Shown here: in pieces, positions 9,002 to 18,735 of the stretch
How the letters are laid out: each line of letters opens with the position of its first letter
Numbering within the stretch: the stretch's first letter is position 1
Assembly (NCBI RefSeq): GCF_021234875.1
Contig: NZ_JAJQVM010000001.1
Span: 124,001 to 188,000 of the forward strand
Source: Marinibactrum halimedae
Lineage (GTDB): Bacteria > Pseudomonadota > Gammaproteobacteria > Pseudomonadales > Cellvibrionaceae
Length of the DNA stretch: 64,000 nt
Direction of reading: 5' to 3'
Program-made: the position numbers and the translations under genes
Notes under the pieces: model-generated
Told to the model about the DNA's origin: nothing
Databases searched by the model: none
Seen by the model: the letters and a program-made list of their open reading frames with translations, nothing else

Positions 9002-10390
9002 TCAGAGGGTTTTCCCTCGAAGTGCTGAAAACAGTCCGGCGCTTAACGCCCAAATAGTGGCAATACTTAAGCTTATTTTGGTTGCCGCTTCTAATTCGGA
9101 GTGTTGTGTGGGGGTGATGAGATTGTCACCCATCAACCAATGTACAATCATCGTGACTACCCCCATGCTGATTAAATTTCCACTCACCCGGGCTAAGTTC
9201 ACGCTGGCAGCGGCACTGCCAATTTCTTTCTGTACAACCGCACTCATTACAGTGTTGTTATTGGGGGTGGTAAATAAGCCATAGCCAATACCGAGTAAAA
9301 TCATCGCAAGAGCGATTTGGGTGTTCCCACTTTTTTCATTCATTAGTGTGAGTAAGAAAAAGCCGATAGTGGCTGCGGCGCAGCCGCTGGTGGCAAGCCA
9401 TCGGGAATCCCATCGATCAGACAATTTCCCTGCAAAGGGAGCCAGTATCATCATCGCGACCGCTTGCAGTAACATAATTTGACCAGCTTCTATTGGGCTC
9501 ATGGCTAATATGTACTGCAAGTAGAGGCTGACAATGAAGGCGACAGGGTATCCGGCCGCGTACATAAGAAAAGCGGCAATTAAGGAAAAGCTAAACACTC
9601 TGCTCTCTCTAAACATGCCAACACGAATTAACGGATTTTCGGTGTCTGCTTCATGTCGAATAAACCACACAAGTAAAATTAACCCTAGCATCATACCGAT
9701 AAGGTATTGCATGTTAGGTAGACCAGAAAGGCCAACGGTAAACGTGAAAGCCCAGCCACCAAAAAGTACGGTACCTTTCCAGTCGTACCGGCCTTGACTG
9801 GGGTTAGTCCACTCACCCTTTTGCGAAATCATGATGGCGATGACGGCGAGTGAGGCGGGAATTTGTAACCAAAATACACTTCTCCAACCAAGGTGTTCGG
9901 TACACCAACCGCCAACCATCGGAGCAAGCGCTAGGCCCAGATAAATACAAAACGAATTGAGACCTAAAGGTAAACCGCGCTTATTGGGTGGGAAAACAGA
10001 CGTGATGATGGCCATCCCGCAGCCAAAAATCATGGCTGAACCAATCCCCTGAATGAGTCGTGAGAATAATAGCCATTCAATACTGGGGGTTAGAGCGGCA
10101 AAAGTAGAGGCTAAGCAAACGATGAGTAAGCCTGCGATGTAAACGCGCTTTCTTCCGATATTATCGGCCAGTTTGCTACAGGGCAGCATAAAGGCAACAT
10201 TGCTTAATAAGAAAGCAGTGGGAATCCAACTAATTAACTGTGCGCTGGCGCTGAGGTTTTCTGCGATTGAAGGTAAGGCAACGTTCACGGCTGCCATGGT
10301 GAGCGGGCTTAGAAAGGAACCAATGCAAACGGCTATTAAAATAGCGGTGGTATTGCAGTGAGCTTCTTTAGAAAGGTTTGTCTCAGTCAC
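9002..10390 (-). CDS. MFS drug/solute exporter, DHA2 (14-helix) type
   Basis: Major facilitator superfamily protein with about 14 transmembrane helices, as in the EmrB/QacA group of proton-driven drug exporters. The loop 2-3 motif A appears as KLADNIGRKRVYIAGL. The motif C region appears as LGLALAPMVGGWCTEHLGWRSVFWLQIP. I place the start at GTG 10390, preceded by AGGA, which gives 462 residues and an N-terminus close to the first helix. The frame stays open to another GTG at 10450. Substrate cannot be told from sequence. No MarR/TetR regulator or membrane-fusion partner is beside it. Confidence 0.88.
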   Translation of the reverse strand: MTETNLSKEAHCNTTAILIAVCIGSFLSPLTMAAVNVALPSIAENLSASAQLISWIPTAFLLSNVAFMLPCSKLADNIGRKRVYIAGLLIVCLASTFAALTPSIEWLLFSRLIQGIGSAMIFGCGMAIITSVFPPNKRGLPLGLNSFCIYLGLALAPMVGGWCTEHLGWRSVFWLQIPASLAVIAIMISQKGEWTNPSQGRYDWKGTVLFGGWAFTFTVGLSGLPNMQYLIGMMLGLILLVWFIRHEADTENPLIRVGMFRESRVFSFSLIAAFLMYAAGYPVAFIVSLYLQYILAMSPIEAGQIMLLQAVAMMILAPFAGKLSDRWDSRWLATSGCAAATIGFFLLTLMNEKSGNTQIALAMILLGIGYGLFTTPNNNTVMSAVVQKEIGSAAASVNLARVSGNLISMGVVTMIVHWLMGDNLITPTQHSELEAATKISLSIATIWALSAGLFSALRGKTL

Positions 10391-10690
10391 GACATTTCCT
10401 GAAGTAGTGTGGATAAGAGGTAATCTGGATAAAAATTTTGTGGAATCCACTTCTATAAGTCACAAGCGTATCGTACAGCAAATAAATGTACGGTAGCGGA
10501 CAAGTGTGTAATAACGTGAGAGTTTGTTTTTGGGATTTTTTCAGAGCTATGGTGGTTGTGATGACAGTTGTAAGGCGGATAGTGAAACGATAGAGATAAA
10601 AGGTTAGTTGATTGAGAATATTAAGGGGCACCATGGGCACCCCTTAAAGAGGATAGAGCGAAATACCTTAACAGGTAATCGGCGGCCCCC

Positions 10691-11059
10691 TTACTCTGCC
10701 ATTTCTTTGAGCTTTTTCAGCGGACGGATTTTTACCTGAATGCTGGCAGGCTTGGCTTTGAAGACGGTTTCTTCGCCAGTAAAAGGATTGATGCCCTTAC
10801 GTGCTTTTTTAGCCGGTTTTTTGACCGTCGTGACTTTCATTAAACCTGGTAATACAAACTCTCCGCAGCCACCACGCTTTTTCAAGTGGCCTTCCATTAA
10901 ATCAGAAAGCTCATCCAATACAGATTGCACTTGTTTACGTGTTAATTCCGTATTCTCTGAAATTTGGTTCAAAATTTGTGTTTTTGAGTAACGATCACCA
11001 ATTGCTTTAATGCGTTTGGTAGCAGGTGCTTTTGTGGCAGGGGCTTTACGTGCAGCCAT
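10691..11059 (-). CDS. HU/IHF-family DNA-binding protein with basic N-terminal tail
   Basis: A 122-residue member of the bacterial histone-like family. A tail of about 18 residues, rich in Ala/Lys/Pro/Thr with an APATK sequence occurring twice, precedes the HU fold. The fold starts at RYSKTQILNQISENTELTRKQV and continues through the GEFVLPGLMKVTTVKKPAKKARKG segment, which corresponds to the DNA-contacting arm. HU proteins bend and wrap DNA in the nucleoid. The length exceeds the usual 90 residues because of the tail and a longer C-terminus. A GAGGGAA ribosome-binding site lies at the right distance before the ATG. Monocistronic by context. Confidence 0.9.
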   Translation of the reverse strand: MAARKAPATKAPATKRIKAIGDRYSKTQILNQISENTELTRKQVQSVLDELSDLMEGHLKKRGGCGEFVLPGLMKVTTVKKPAKKARKGINPFTGEETVFKAKPASIQVKIRPLKKLKEMAE

Positions 11060-11408
11060 AGGGATTCCCTCTAGATCTTCTAACAGGATGGGTTTTTTTG
11101 TTTTTTCATTGCGTCGTTGTGAAGCTATATTGCATTGATCGAGCCTCCATTATGCTTCTTTTTTGTCATGGCTCTTGAGTCAGCGTTCAATGTTCAGCTT
11201 AGCAATAGCGTTCAAAAAAGTGGCATTCTTTTGGAGGTTATTTCACGACTCACTTGAAATGTTCATTCTTTCTTACAATTGAGTGTGTCAAAAGCGCCTT
11301 ACGACGTAATAAGTAAGAATAGCGCTATATATATAGGATAAAAATGCACTCAGCAACAGAAATTCAACAAAATAATGTGAGAAACGTAATTTTTTTGATG
11401 ACAGCTGC
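11060..11408. other. intergenic region upstream of the HU-like gene
   Basis: 349 bp, AT-rich, without a supported gene. It contains the HU-like gene's promoter region and the 3' flank of the Hpt/HD-GYP gene. A run of alternating AT (around 11325-11335) is the only notable feature; I cannot assign sites. Confidence 0.5.
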
Positions 11409-12524
11409 TTAATTGGGTCGATTGGCGACCTGATTAAAGGCGTCTACCCAAAATTGGCTGAATTGAGAGCCCGCATGACGATTAATTTCCAACACGGCGC
11501 GAATCAGAGGGCGTTTAAATTCTTTATGGTGAGGGCGTCCATAACGACACGCATGAAAGGCATCGGCAATGGCTATGATTTTGGCTCCATCGCAGATTTG
11601 ATCGTCGGTCAATCCAAGGGGATAGCCGCCGCCGCTGCAATGTTCATGATGTTGAACCACCATTTCGCAGGCCTCTTCCCAACCCAGCCTTTGTAATGGC
11701 TCGGATGAAAAGCGGATGTGGCCACGAACCAGGCGGTGTTCTTCATTGGAGTAGGGATGTTTTTTATGCAGGAGATCTAGGGGTAAAAAAGCCATGCCAA
11801 TATCGTGGCTGTAGGCGGCCATTGCTAATTGATTTGGGTCGACAATCACGTTGACATAATCGTTCATAGCCAATGCCAAACGAGCAATTTGTTCTGTTCT
11901 GCCCATCCAATATGGTGAGCGGGCCTCTAAAGCAGGAGCCAAATTAATCATTAATTGTAAATCAGGGTGATCGTTAACGCCGTACCGGCTGAGAAAATCG
12001 GGCACATGTTTATAATAAACGGCGACATCGTTAGCAGGTTGATCAGGTTTATCAAGAGCCGTCCCTTCAAGCAGTTGAAGCGCTTCATGAATCAGTGTTG
12101 GTCGATAATTTTCTTTTGCTGTGCTGATTTTGTGAATAGCGTGACAAATTTTGTCAAATTCGTTGACGGAGTAAGACGACTGTTGATCGAGTATTTCTTC
12201 TTCAACCAATCGCTTGGTGATATCCATAGCCAGTAAAATGACATCGCTCATGAGATCATCGTAGGTAATATGCCCGCTGCGTAATTCTTCAAGAATATCT
12301 TCCACACTCTGCAATAGAGGGCATAAATGCTTTAGCCCGATATAAATAAGATTGCCTTTAATCGTATGTACAGAACGAAAGAGCTCTCGAATGAGTTCCA
12401 GATTATTTGGAGCGTGTTCAAGACTAATTAGGTTTGCTTCACATCGAGCATGTGCGTCTTGAAAGTCAGAAAAAAAATCTTCCGCCAACTCAGTGTCGAG
12501 ACTTTCTGGTTTGCTAAATAGCAT
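11409..12524 (-). CDS. Hpt domain / HD-GYP-like domain fusion protein
   Basis: A 371-residue two-domain protein. The N-terminal four-helix Hpt domain (about 1-115) carries the phosphorylatable H53 in RSVHTIKGNLIYIGL. The C-terminal half (about 195-350) is an HD-GYP-type phosphohydrolase domain with H240-D241, H269, H292-H293-E294 and G300-Y301-P302. HD-GYP proteins typically hydrolyse cyclic di-GMP. Two signature positions look unusual: the HHExxDGxGYP motif has Ser instead of Asp (S297), and the first metal-ligand region reads YWMGRTEQIARL without the expected His. Catalysis is therefore uncertain. The Hpt-to-HD-GYP order suggests phosphorelay control of the output domain. No kinase gene is adjacent. 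Confidence 0.85.
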   Translation of the reverse strand: MLFSKPESLDTELAEDFFSDFQDAHARCEANLISLEHAPNNLELIRELFRSVHTIKGNLIYIGLKHLCPLLQSVEDILEELRSGHITYDDLMSDVILLAMDITKRLVEEEILDQQSSYSVNEFDKICHAIHKISTAKENYRPTLIHEALQLLEGTALDKPDQPANDVAVYYKHVPDFLSRYGVNDHPDLQLMINLAPALEARSPYWMGRTEQIARLALAMNDYVNVIVDPNQLAMAAYSHDIGMAFLPLDLLHKKHPYSNEEHRLVRGHIRFSSEPLQRLGWEEACEMVVQHHEHCSGGGYPLGLTDDQICDGAKIIAIADAFHACRYGRPHHKEFKRPLIRAVLEINRHAGSQFSQFWVDAFNQVANRPN

Positions 12525-12696
12525 CTTTTTAAACTCCCAAGTGCGTTATAGCGTGTGGTGACGGCTTGTTAAGTGACGATGTGAGAAACCATGAGTTTGG
12601 TGGACTAATTTCATTTGAGCCTAGCACAGCTTAGTGAAGGTTTAGTGCGACTTTAGTGAGTTTTTATGAGGCTTCTAGGGGGGGGAATCCTTGGGA

Positions 12697-12702
12697 TATA
12701 AT
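12697..12702 (+). promoter_or_regulatory. probable -10 element for fmdB-aspS
   Basis: Perfect TATAAT in the 313-bp gap (12525-12837) before fmdB, followed by a C-rich run. The -35 is poor (TTCTAG at 12673-12678), so this rests on the -10 alone. Nothing else is recognisable in the gap. Confidence 0.4.
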
Positions 12703-12837
12703 GCCCCCTTTTTTGAAGAACGCTTTTGACTGAGCTGGGCGAAACTTGAATTGAATCGCCTTGGCCACATATAAACCGGTGGTAGAAAGATTTCCGAGTG
12801 GAAAGATCATCGAAATAAGTAGGAGTGAATACCCGAA

Positions 12838-13140
12838 ATGCCAATCTATGAGTACCGTTGCAACGCCTGTGGACACGAACTGGAAGCGTTGCAGAAGATG
12901 AGTGATGCTCCTTTAACCGATTGCCCGGCGTGCAAGCAGCCTGAATTGATTAAGCGGGTATCTGCGGCAGGGTTTCGCCTAGCGGGGAGTGGTTGGTATG
13001 AAACGGATTTTAAATCTAAAAATCAGAAGAACTTAGCGGGCGGTCAAAAAGAAGGTAATGACAAGCCATCTGGTAGTAATAAGTCTGAGACGGCAAAGAC
13101 CACCTCTTCTTCCGATAAAAAAGCCTCTGCGTCGAAATAA
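12838..13140 (+). CDS. FmdB-family zinc-ribbon protein
   Basis: A 100-residue protein with the FmdB/CxxC_CxxC regulatory-protein zinc ribbon: MPIYEYRCNACGHELEALQK followed by DCPACKQPELIKRVSAAGF. This gives two CxxC pairs (C8/C11 and C29/C32). The C-terminal third is a disordered Lys/Ser/Thr tail. Function is unknown. The gene immediately precedes aspS in many Gammaproteobacteria, as here with a 193-bp gap, and is probably co-transcribed with it. Confidence 0.92.
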   Translation: MPIYEYRCNACGHELEALQKMSDAPLTDCPACKQPELIKRVSAAGFRLAGSGWYETDFKSKNQKNLAGGQKEGNDKPSGSNKSETAKTTSSSDKKASASK

Positions 13141-13333
13141 GCTTCCCAAGAGTGGGTATCCGAGGGTAGCGGCTGGCGCAACAGTGAGATAAAGTGCCTG
13201 CATTCGTTATCCTCAGTAATAGAAACAGGATACAAACAGCGATAGAACGCATCTATAAATAACGATAAGCGTCTCTTCTCAGGTCGTTCAGGCGGCCTGT
13301 CAAAACACAATTTACATTACAGGAAATTCAACT

Positions 13334-15118
13334 ATGCGCAGCCAGTATTGTGGCGCTCTCAATGCCTCTTTTATTGATCAAGAAGTAACCCTGTGTGGCT
13401 GGGTAGACCGCCGCAGAGACCATGGTGGTGTCATTTTTATTGATTTGCGAGATCGTGATGGCATTGTGCAGGTGGTTTTTGATTCTGACAGCGCGGATTT
13501 TGAAACTGCCGATAAAGTACGCAGTGAGTATGTATTGCAAGTGACTGGGCGTGTGCGTGCACGTGATGCGGCAACGGTAAACCCGAATATGGCAACCGGT
13601 GAGGTTGAGGTTTACGGTGCCAACTTGACTATTTTAAGTGCGGCAGAAACGCCTCCTTTCCCATTGAATGAGCACTCTACTGTTGGTGAAGATGTCCGTT
13701 TAAAATATCGTTATTTAGATCTTCGTCGTTCCGAAATGCAGCGCAATTTGCGTTTACGCTCGAAGGTGACTAACGCCATTCGTAATTACTTAGATGACAA
13801 TGGCTTTTTAGACATCGAAACCCCTATTTTGACCCGTGCAACACCCGAAGGCGCACGTGATTACCTCGTGCCTTCACGTACTCACGAAAATAAGTTCTTC
13901 GCGCTACCCCAATCACCACAGTTATTCAAACAGTTGTTGATGGTGTCCGGTTTTGACCGTTACTACCAAATTGCTAAATGTTTCCGTGATGAAGATTTGC
14001 GTGCAGATCGTCAACCTGAATTTACGCAAATCGATATCGAGACATCGTTTATGTCTGATGAGCAAATCATGGCTGTGACTGAAGGCATGATTCGTGAGTT
14101 GTTCAAAGACGTTAAAGAGGTCGATTTGGGTGATTTCCCTCGTATGCCTTACGCCGAAGCGATGGAAAAGTACGGTTCTGACAAGCCGGATTTGCGTATT
14201 CCATTAGAGTTGGTTGAAGTAAAAGACCTGCTTCAAAACATTGAATTTAAGGTATTTGCCGGCCCTGCCAACGATCCGAAATGCCGTGTAACAGCATTAA
14301 AAGTAGACGGCGGTGCAGAGCTGTCCCGTAAGCAAATCGATGATTACACGAAGTTTGTCAGTATTTACGGAGCGCGTGGTTTAGCTTGGATTAAAGTCAA
14401 TGACCTTGCAGCGGGAACGGAAGGTTTGCAGTCGCCGATCATTAAACATTTGGGTGATGAAGCGACGTTGGCGATTATTGAGCGAGTTGGTGCGAAAGAT
14501 GGCGATATCGTGTTCTTCGGGGCAGACAAGTCCAAAGTCGTCAGCGAAGCGCTTGGGGCATTACGGGTTAAGGTCGGCCATGACTTGAACTTGTTAACCC
14601 GTGAGTGGGCGCCTTTGTGGGTGGTTGACTTCCCGATGTTTGAAGAAACCGATGAGGGTGGTTTAACCGCTCTACATCACCCATTCACTTCGCCAGCTTG
14701 TACTGCTGAGGCATTAGAAGCGAACCCTGCTGAGGCGTTATCTGTTGCTTATGACATGGTGTTGAATGGTACTGAGCTGGGCGGTGGTTCGGTTCGTATT
14801 CACGATCAAGCCATGCAACAAGCTGTGTTCCGTGTATTGGGTATTTCAGAAGAAGAGCAACAAGAGAAGTTCGGCTTCTTGTTAGACGCTCTGCAGTATG
14901 GTGCCCCCCCTCACGGCGGATTGGCTTTTGGTTTAGACCGATTGATCATGCTAATGACCGGCAGCGAGTCTATTCGTGATGTTATTGCTTTCCCGAAAAC
15001 CCAAACAGCAGCCTGTGTCATGACGGACGCTCCGGGTGCGGTTGATACTCATCAGTTACGTGAATTGAATATCCAATTGCGAAAAAAAGAAAGTAAACCT
15101 GCAGAGAAGAGTGAGTAA
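13334..15118 (+). CDS. aspS: aspartyl-tRNA synthetase
   Basis: Class IIb aminoacyl-tRNA synthetase that charges tRNA-Asp; cytoplasmic dimer. At 594 residues it is the bacterial length. The N-terminal OB-fold anticodon-binding domain (1-105) starts [20 protein letters not shown]. Class II motif 2 appears as [24 protein letters not shown], the bacterial GAD insertion lies at about 290-410, and motif 3 appears as [15 protein letters not shown] near the C-terminus. Ends at a strong terminator. In many Gammaproteobacteria aspS is followed by yebC and ruvC. Here yebC is absent and three lipoprotein genes intervene. Confidence 0.98.
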   Translation: MRSQYCGALNASFIDQEVTLCGWVDRRRDHGGVIFIDLRDRDGIVQVVFDSDSADFETADKVRSEYVLQVTGRVRARDAATVNPNMATGEVEVYGANLTILSAAETPPFPLNEHSTVGEDVRLKYRYLDLRRSEMQRNLRLRSKVTNAIRNYLDDNGFLDIETPILTRATPEGARDYLVPSRTHENKFFALPQSPQLFKQLLMVSGFDRYYQIAKCFRDEDLRADRQPEFTQIDIETSFMSDEQIMAVTEGMIRELFKDVKEVDLGDFPRMPYAEAMEKYGSDKPDLRIPLELVEVKDLLQNIEFKVFAGPANDPKCRVTALKVDGGAELSRKQIDDYTKFVSIYGARGLAWIKVNDLAAGTEGLQSPIIKHLGDEATLAIIERVGAKDGDIVFFGADKSKVVSEALGALRVKVGHDLNLLTREWAPLWVVDFPMFEETDEGGLTALHHPFTSPACTAEALEANPAEALSVAYDMVLNGTELGGGSVRIHDQAMQQAVFRVLGISEEEQQEKFGFLLDALQYGAPPHGGLAFGLDRLIMLMTGSESIRDVIAFPKTQTAACVMTDAPGAVDTHQLRELNIQLRKKESKPAEKSE

Positions 15119-15134
15119 TACAAAGTATAACAAT

Positions 15135-15168
15135 AAAAAAGGCGCATGAAATTGCGCCTTTTTTATTC
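15135..15168. terminator. terminator after aspS, bidirectional
   Basis: 12-bp perfect stem (15135-15146 with 15153-15164) with a 6-nt loop, A-run on the left and T-run on the right. It serves aspS and the convergent DUF5666 gene. Confidence 0.92.
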
Positions 15169-15203
15169 TGCTTTGCTCGTTGTTGAGAAGCTTTTAACGT
15201 AGT

Positions 15204-16742
15204 TTAGATATCATCGTCTTCGTCAATGGGAAGTTGTATTTCTGAAAAACTGCCATTTCGAGCATCAACGCTATTAGCCTCCGCATCGTTAGAATTCACT
15301 TGCCCTCCATTCACAAAGACTAGGTCTTCGTCTTCAATACTGTTGTTATTGGATACAGCCACTGAAATCCCTAGGATACTGAAACGATCATTACTGGCTT
15401 GAGTCACAATGCCCTGCAGTTCAACATTTTCTCTATTGTCATCTCCTCGGTATCTTACTGATGTCGCATAGGGCGTTTCATCTTTATCGACAAAGCCTTG
15501 AATCTCGATTTGCTGAGTGATGTCGGGGTTTGCATCTAATAAAATGGAATTTTCATCGTTGGTTAAATCCGTCGTATCAATACTTAACCCTAAAACACTG
15601 ACTGTGCTGTTGGTGTTGTCTACAGAGACATTGATACCCGGAACAAAAAAGTAAATCCTAGGCTCATGAAACTTGATCGTCGTTGCCGTTAACTCGTTAG
15701 TATTGGTATTCAACGTCCCTTCGACCTCAACCTTAACGCCAACTTTAAGGTCTTCTTGAACCCCTCCCTGATAGGTTGGGCTACCACTTTGGATGACTTG
15801 GTCGCCAATTTGAAAGCTGGTTGCGTCGGTAAAGCGGGTGATCATCCCTTCAATTTCGGCCGGAAGGGTAATGATATCTTCATCGCCGCTATCGATATTC
15901 GCTAGCCTAAACTCGGTACATTCCCAACCCGTCAGGGTATCTAATTCGGTTTCGGTCGTGAAACCATCACCGGTGAAGTCGTCATCTGGGGTGGCGGTCA
16001 GGGTCACTGTACGGCCATCTCTGAGGACGCAATTTTCGGATGTAGCACCGTTGATGACTACACCAAGGTCATTAATTTCGAAACGGGTATCGGCTTCTAG
16101 ATTGTTGATATTTCCTGTGAGCCTCCAATTGGCCACGTTCTCTTGCTGATCAACGAGTGTTGCTAGAACGGCGTCATTGGTCGGGCTGATAAAGCCGCTT
16201 ACGCGGAGGATATCACCGACTTCAAGTGTATTGATGTCGTCGTTACTGATACCGTCGAGTTCGGTATCGGCTGTTACAATCACTGGCTTTCCTAAGACAC
16301 GCAGAGGGTTAAGCGTGGTTACTGGTCCAACGACAACGTGATCCACTGTGAGATCGGTAATGACACCTTCCGATAGGTTGCTGGGAAGATCATCGTCGTC
16401 ATCAAGAATCATGTTGGCGACCATGCCATTTTTTAATTCGCTGGCACTGGATTCAACGCCATCAATGGTAATATTGATGTTATTACTGGATGAGAAATCA
16501 CTGGTGAAGTTCACCTCAAAAGCGCCAGCATCCGTTAATACACCTATGCTGGCTCCCCCTGAGCCGGAGGTGTTTGACCCACCGCCATCATTACCCCCAT
16601 TTCCACCATCATTATCATTGTTACCTTGTTGAAAGCCGTCTCCCCCGCACCCTGCTAATGCACATACCACAACCATAATGGCGGACTTGAGTGAGAGAGT
16701 GGGAGTTAAGCGTCCTTGATGTTTACTGAAGCGGTCTGTCAT
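15204..16742 (-). CDS. DUF5666-repeat lipoprotein
   Basis: A 512-residue predicted lipoprotein. The signal peptide ends in lipobox ALAGC with the lipidated cysteine at C32, followed by a Gly/Asn/Asp linker (about 33-63). The rest is built from several small beta-domains of DUF5666 type. Each has a pattern like FxIxGxxV, then a Thr/Asn-rich turn, then LxVGxxVEVEGTLN and ATTIK, seen clearly around residues 300-360 and again toward the end. The sequence is strongly acidic (repeated D/E runs), as expected of an exported protein in a saline environment. Function is unknown. It is transcribed divergently from the metallopeptidase lipoprotein gene, across a 289-bp gap that should hold both promoters. 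Confidence 0.8.
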   Translation of the reverse strand: MTDRFSKHQGRLTPTLSLKSAIMVVVCALAGCGGDGFQQGNNDNDGGNGGNDGGGSNTSGSGGASIGVLTDAGAFEVNFTSDFSSSNNINITIDGVESSASELKNGMVANMILDDDDDLPSNLSEGVITDLTVDHVVVGPVTTLNPLRVLGKPVIVTADTELDGISNDDINTLEVGDILRVSGFISPTNDAVLATLVDQQENVANWRLTGNINNLEADTRFEINDLGVVINGATSENCVLRDGRTVTLTATPDDDFTGDGFTTETELDTLTGWECTEFRLANIDSGDEDIITLPAEIEGMITRFTDATSFQIGDQVIQSGSPTYQGGVQEDLKVGVKVEVEGTLNTNTNELTATTIKFHEPRIYFFVPGINVSVDNTNSTVSVLGLSIDTTDLTNDENSILLDANPDITQQIEIQGFVDKDETPYATSVRYRGDDNRENVELQGIVTQASNDRFSILGISVAVSNNNSIEDEDLVFVNGGQVNSNDAEANSVDARNGSFSEIQLPIDEDDDI

Positions 16743-17031
16743 GTGGTCTTCTCATCTATTTTCATCTTACAAATACCACTGTGTGTTTTTCATACCTTGG
16801 CAGTGATGGGTCATTAAAAATCTCATTAGCTGAATACAGGCTAAATGACTTAATCATTCAATCACATTTCGTCATAAATGTGTGTGGGGTATGACCATTA
16901 GGTGAGAGCAATGTTGCATTTTACTTAATTAATTGGGCTGATGTATTACGTTATGCAATTTGGAAAAGAATCCCCAGTCGTCAATAATAAGATTAGAGTT
17001 GTGACGGTGAATACGATGTAAAGCACGCCAT

Positions 17032-18723
17032 TTGAGGAATAGTGGTATGACGGTAGCTGTTATTAGAAATCTGTTGGTTTTTTTGGTGTATACCAGCTTA
17101 GTAGCATGTGGCGGAGGCGGTTCTTCTTCCGGCGGTAATGGTGGAAACACTGGTGGCGGCACTGATCCTTCAATGGTAACGCTTTCTGGCACAATCACGT
17201 TTGATAAAGTAAACCATAACTCTGAGTCACCCTACGGGTTGGACTATAACAATATTACTCAAGAACCCGCTCGTGGAGTAACGGTTGTCTTATTGGATAG
17301 CGCAGACAATGAACTCAGCAGAACCGTTACTCATGAGGAAGATGGGAGCTATTCTTTTCAAGTATCTGCTAACTCTACTGTCCGTGTACGAGTAAGAGCT
17401 GAAATTATTTCCACCTCGGGAGCGCAATACGATTTTAAAGTAACGGATAATACTAGCGGTAATTCAATTTACGTGCTTCAAGGGTCATTGGTGTCCGTGG
17501 GTTCTGCTGATTCAACCAGAGATCTCCATGCTGGTTCAGGTTGGAATGCCACGACTAACTCCTACAATGATTCGGCTCGAGTTGCTGCTCCATTTGCCAT
17601 TATTGATACGATCTACACTACGGTTCGGGCATTTGTTGATGTTGATCCTGATGTTATTTTCCCTGCTTCGGAAGTGAGATGGAGTACGAGAAATCGTTCA
17701 GTATTTGGTAATTTAGCGGAGGGAGAAATTTTCACATCCTTTTACACTTCTGGTGAGAAAGTGATTTATCTCTTGGGTGCTGCAGATTCGGATACCGATG
17801 AATACGATTCTCATGTGATTGCTCATGAGTGGGGGCATTATTTTGAAGACAATTTGTCTCGATCAGACTCAATAGGTGGCAATCATACGCAATCCAGTAA
17901 ATTAGATATGCGTCTTGCATTTGGTGAAGGGTGGGGCAACGCACTTGCAGCGATGGCGCTAGATGACTCGTTGTACAAAGACAGCTTGGGTAATATGCAG
18001 CGATCCGCTATTTCGTTTGACATTGAAAATAATGAGAACCTTGTTAAAGGTTGGTATAGCGAAGCCTCGGTGCAATCTATTTTGTACGATATTTTTGATG
18101 CTCTTGATGATGGCTCGGATACGTTAAGTGATGGATTGGCTTCCATCTATGATGTCATGACCAGTGCCAGTTATCGTTCGGCAGAGTTTTTCACCAGTAT
18201 CCATTTGTTTTTGACAGAACTTAAGTCGGCTTACCCTTCTTTGGAAATACCTATTGATGCCTTGGCAGCAGAGCAAGAGATTCATGTTGAAGATGCAGTG
18301 GGTACGAATGAGGCTAACTCAGGAAGTACACGTGAAACCGTTAATGCTGGAGTAGACAGCCCTCTTCCAATTTACAGAACCATACAAATTGGAACGTCGG
18401 AAACGGTTTGTTTAAATAATGCCTTTGGGGAGCGTAATAAATTAGGGAACCGGGCTTATTTTAAATTAGAGAACGTGCCTTTTGGCAACTACGATTTGGC
18501 TATAGTTCGTATAAGTGGTGGATTAACCAATCCGGATGTTTTTGGTTATCAGGGTGGTGATATTGTTATTGTTGGAAACTCTAGTGTGAGTAATTCGGAG
18601 CTATTGGTACAGACGTTATCTGGCACCTATTTGTTTGATGTGACGGATTCAAGGCTCGGGAGCAGAGGGATTAACGAATCGATTACTCAAAACTGTTTTT
18701 CATTCACTATTGCAAATTCTTAA
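17032..18723 (+). CDS. lipoprotein with gluzincin-type zinc metallopeptidase motif
   Basis: A 563-residue predicted lipoprotein: lipobox SLVAC with C21, then a Gly/Ser/Asn linker to about residue 41. Residues about 45-140 look like an Ig/carboxypeptidase-regulatory-like beta domain (ARGVTVVLLDSADNEL then EEDGSYSFQV). The catalytic signature is HEWGH (H265, E266, H269). A GEGWGNALAAM segment 30 residues later offers E299 as third zinc ligand, a spacing and context reminiscent of the fungalysin (M36) GEGWSD motif. This suggests a surface or periplasmic peptidase, but the family is not certain. The small lipoprotein gene follows 12 bp downstream, so the two are probably an operon. Confidence 0.75.
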   Translation: MRNSGMTVAVIRNLLVFLVYTSLVACGGGGSSSGGNGGNTGGGTDPSMVTLSGTITFDKVNHNSESPYGLDYNNITQEPARGVTVVLLDSADNELSRTVTHEEDGSYSFQVSANSTVRVRVRAEIISTSGAQYDFKVTDNTSGNSIYVLQGSLVSVGSADSTRDLHAGSGWNATTNSYNDSARVAAPFAIIDTIYTTVRAFVDVDPDVIFPASEVRWSTRNRSVFGNLAEGEIFTSFYTSGEKVIYLLGAADSDTDEYDSHVIAHEWGHYFEDNLSRSDSIGGNHTQSSKLDMRLAFGEGWGNALAAMALDDSLYKDSLGNMQRSAISFDIENNENLVKGWYSEASVQSILYDIFDALDDGSDTLSDGLASIYDVMTSASYRSAEFFTSIHLFLTELKSAYPSLEIPIDALAAEQEIHVEDAVGTNEANSGSTRETVNAGVDSPLPIYRTIQIGTSETVCLNNAFGERNKLGNRAYFKLENVPFGNYDLAIVRISGGLTNPDVFGYQGGDIVIVGNSSVSNSELLVQTLSGTYLFDVTDSRLGSRGINESITQNCFSFTIANS

Positions 18724-18735
18724 GAGGTAATTTAC

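Noticed and set aside
10621-10646. Hairpin TAAGGGG...CCCCTTA downstream of the HU-like gene as a terminator
   Set aside because: The stem is only 7 bp with a large loop, and no T-run follows on the minus strand; listed here rather than as a terminator.
12653-12876. Two minus-strand frames (63 and 70 residues) overlapping the fmdB start
   Set aside because: They run antisense through the likely fmdB promoter and coding start and have no protein-like pattern.
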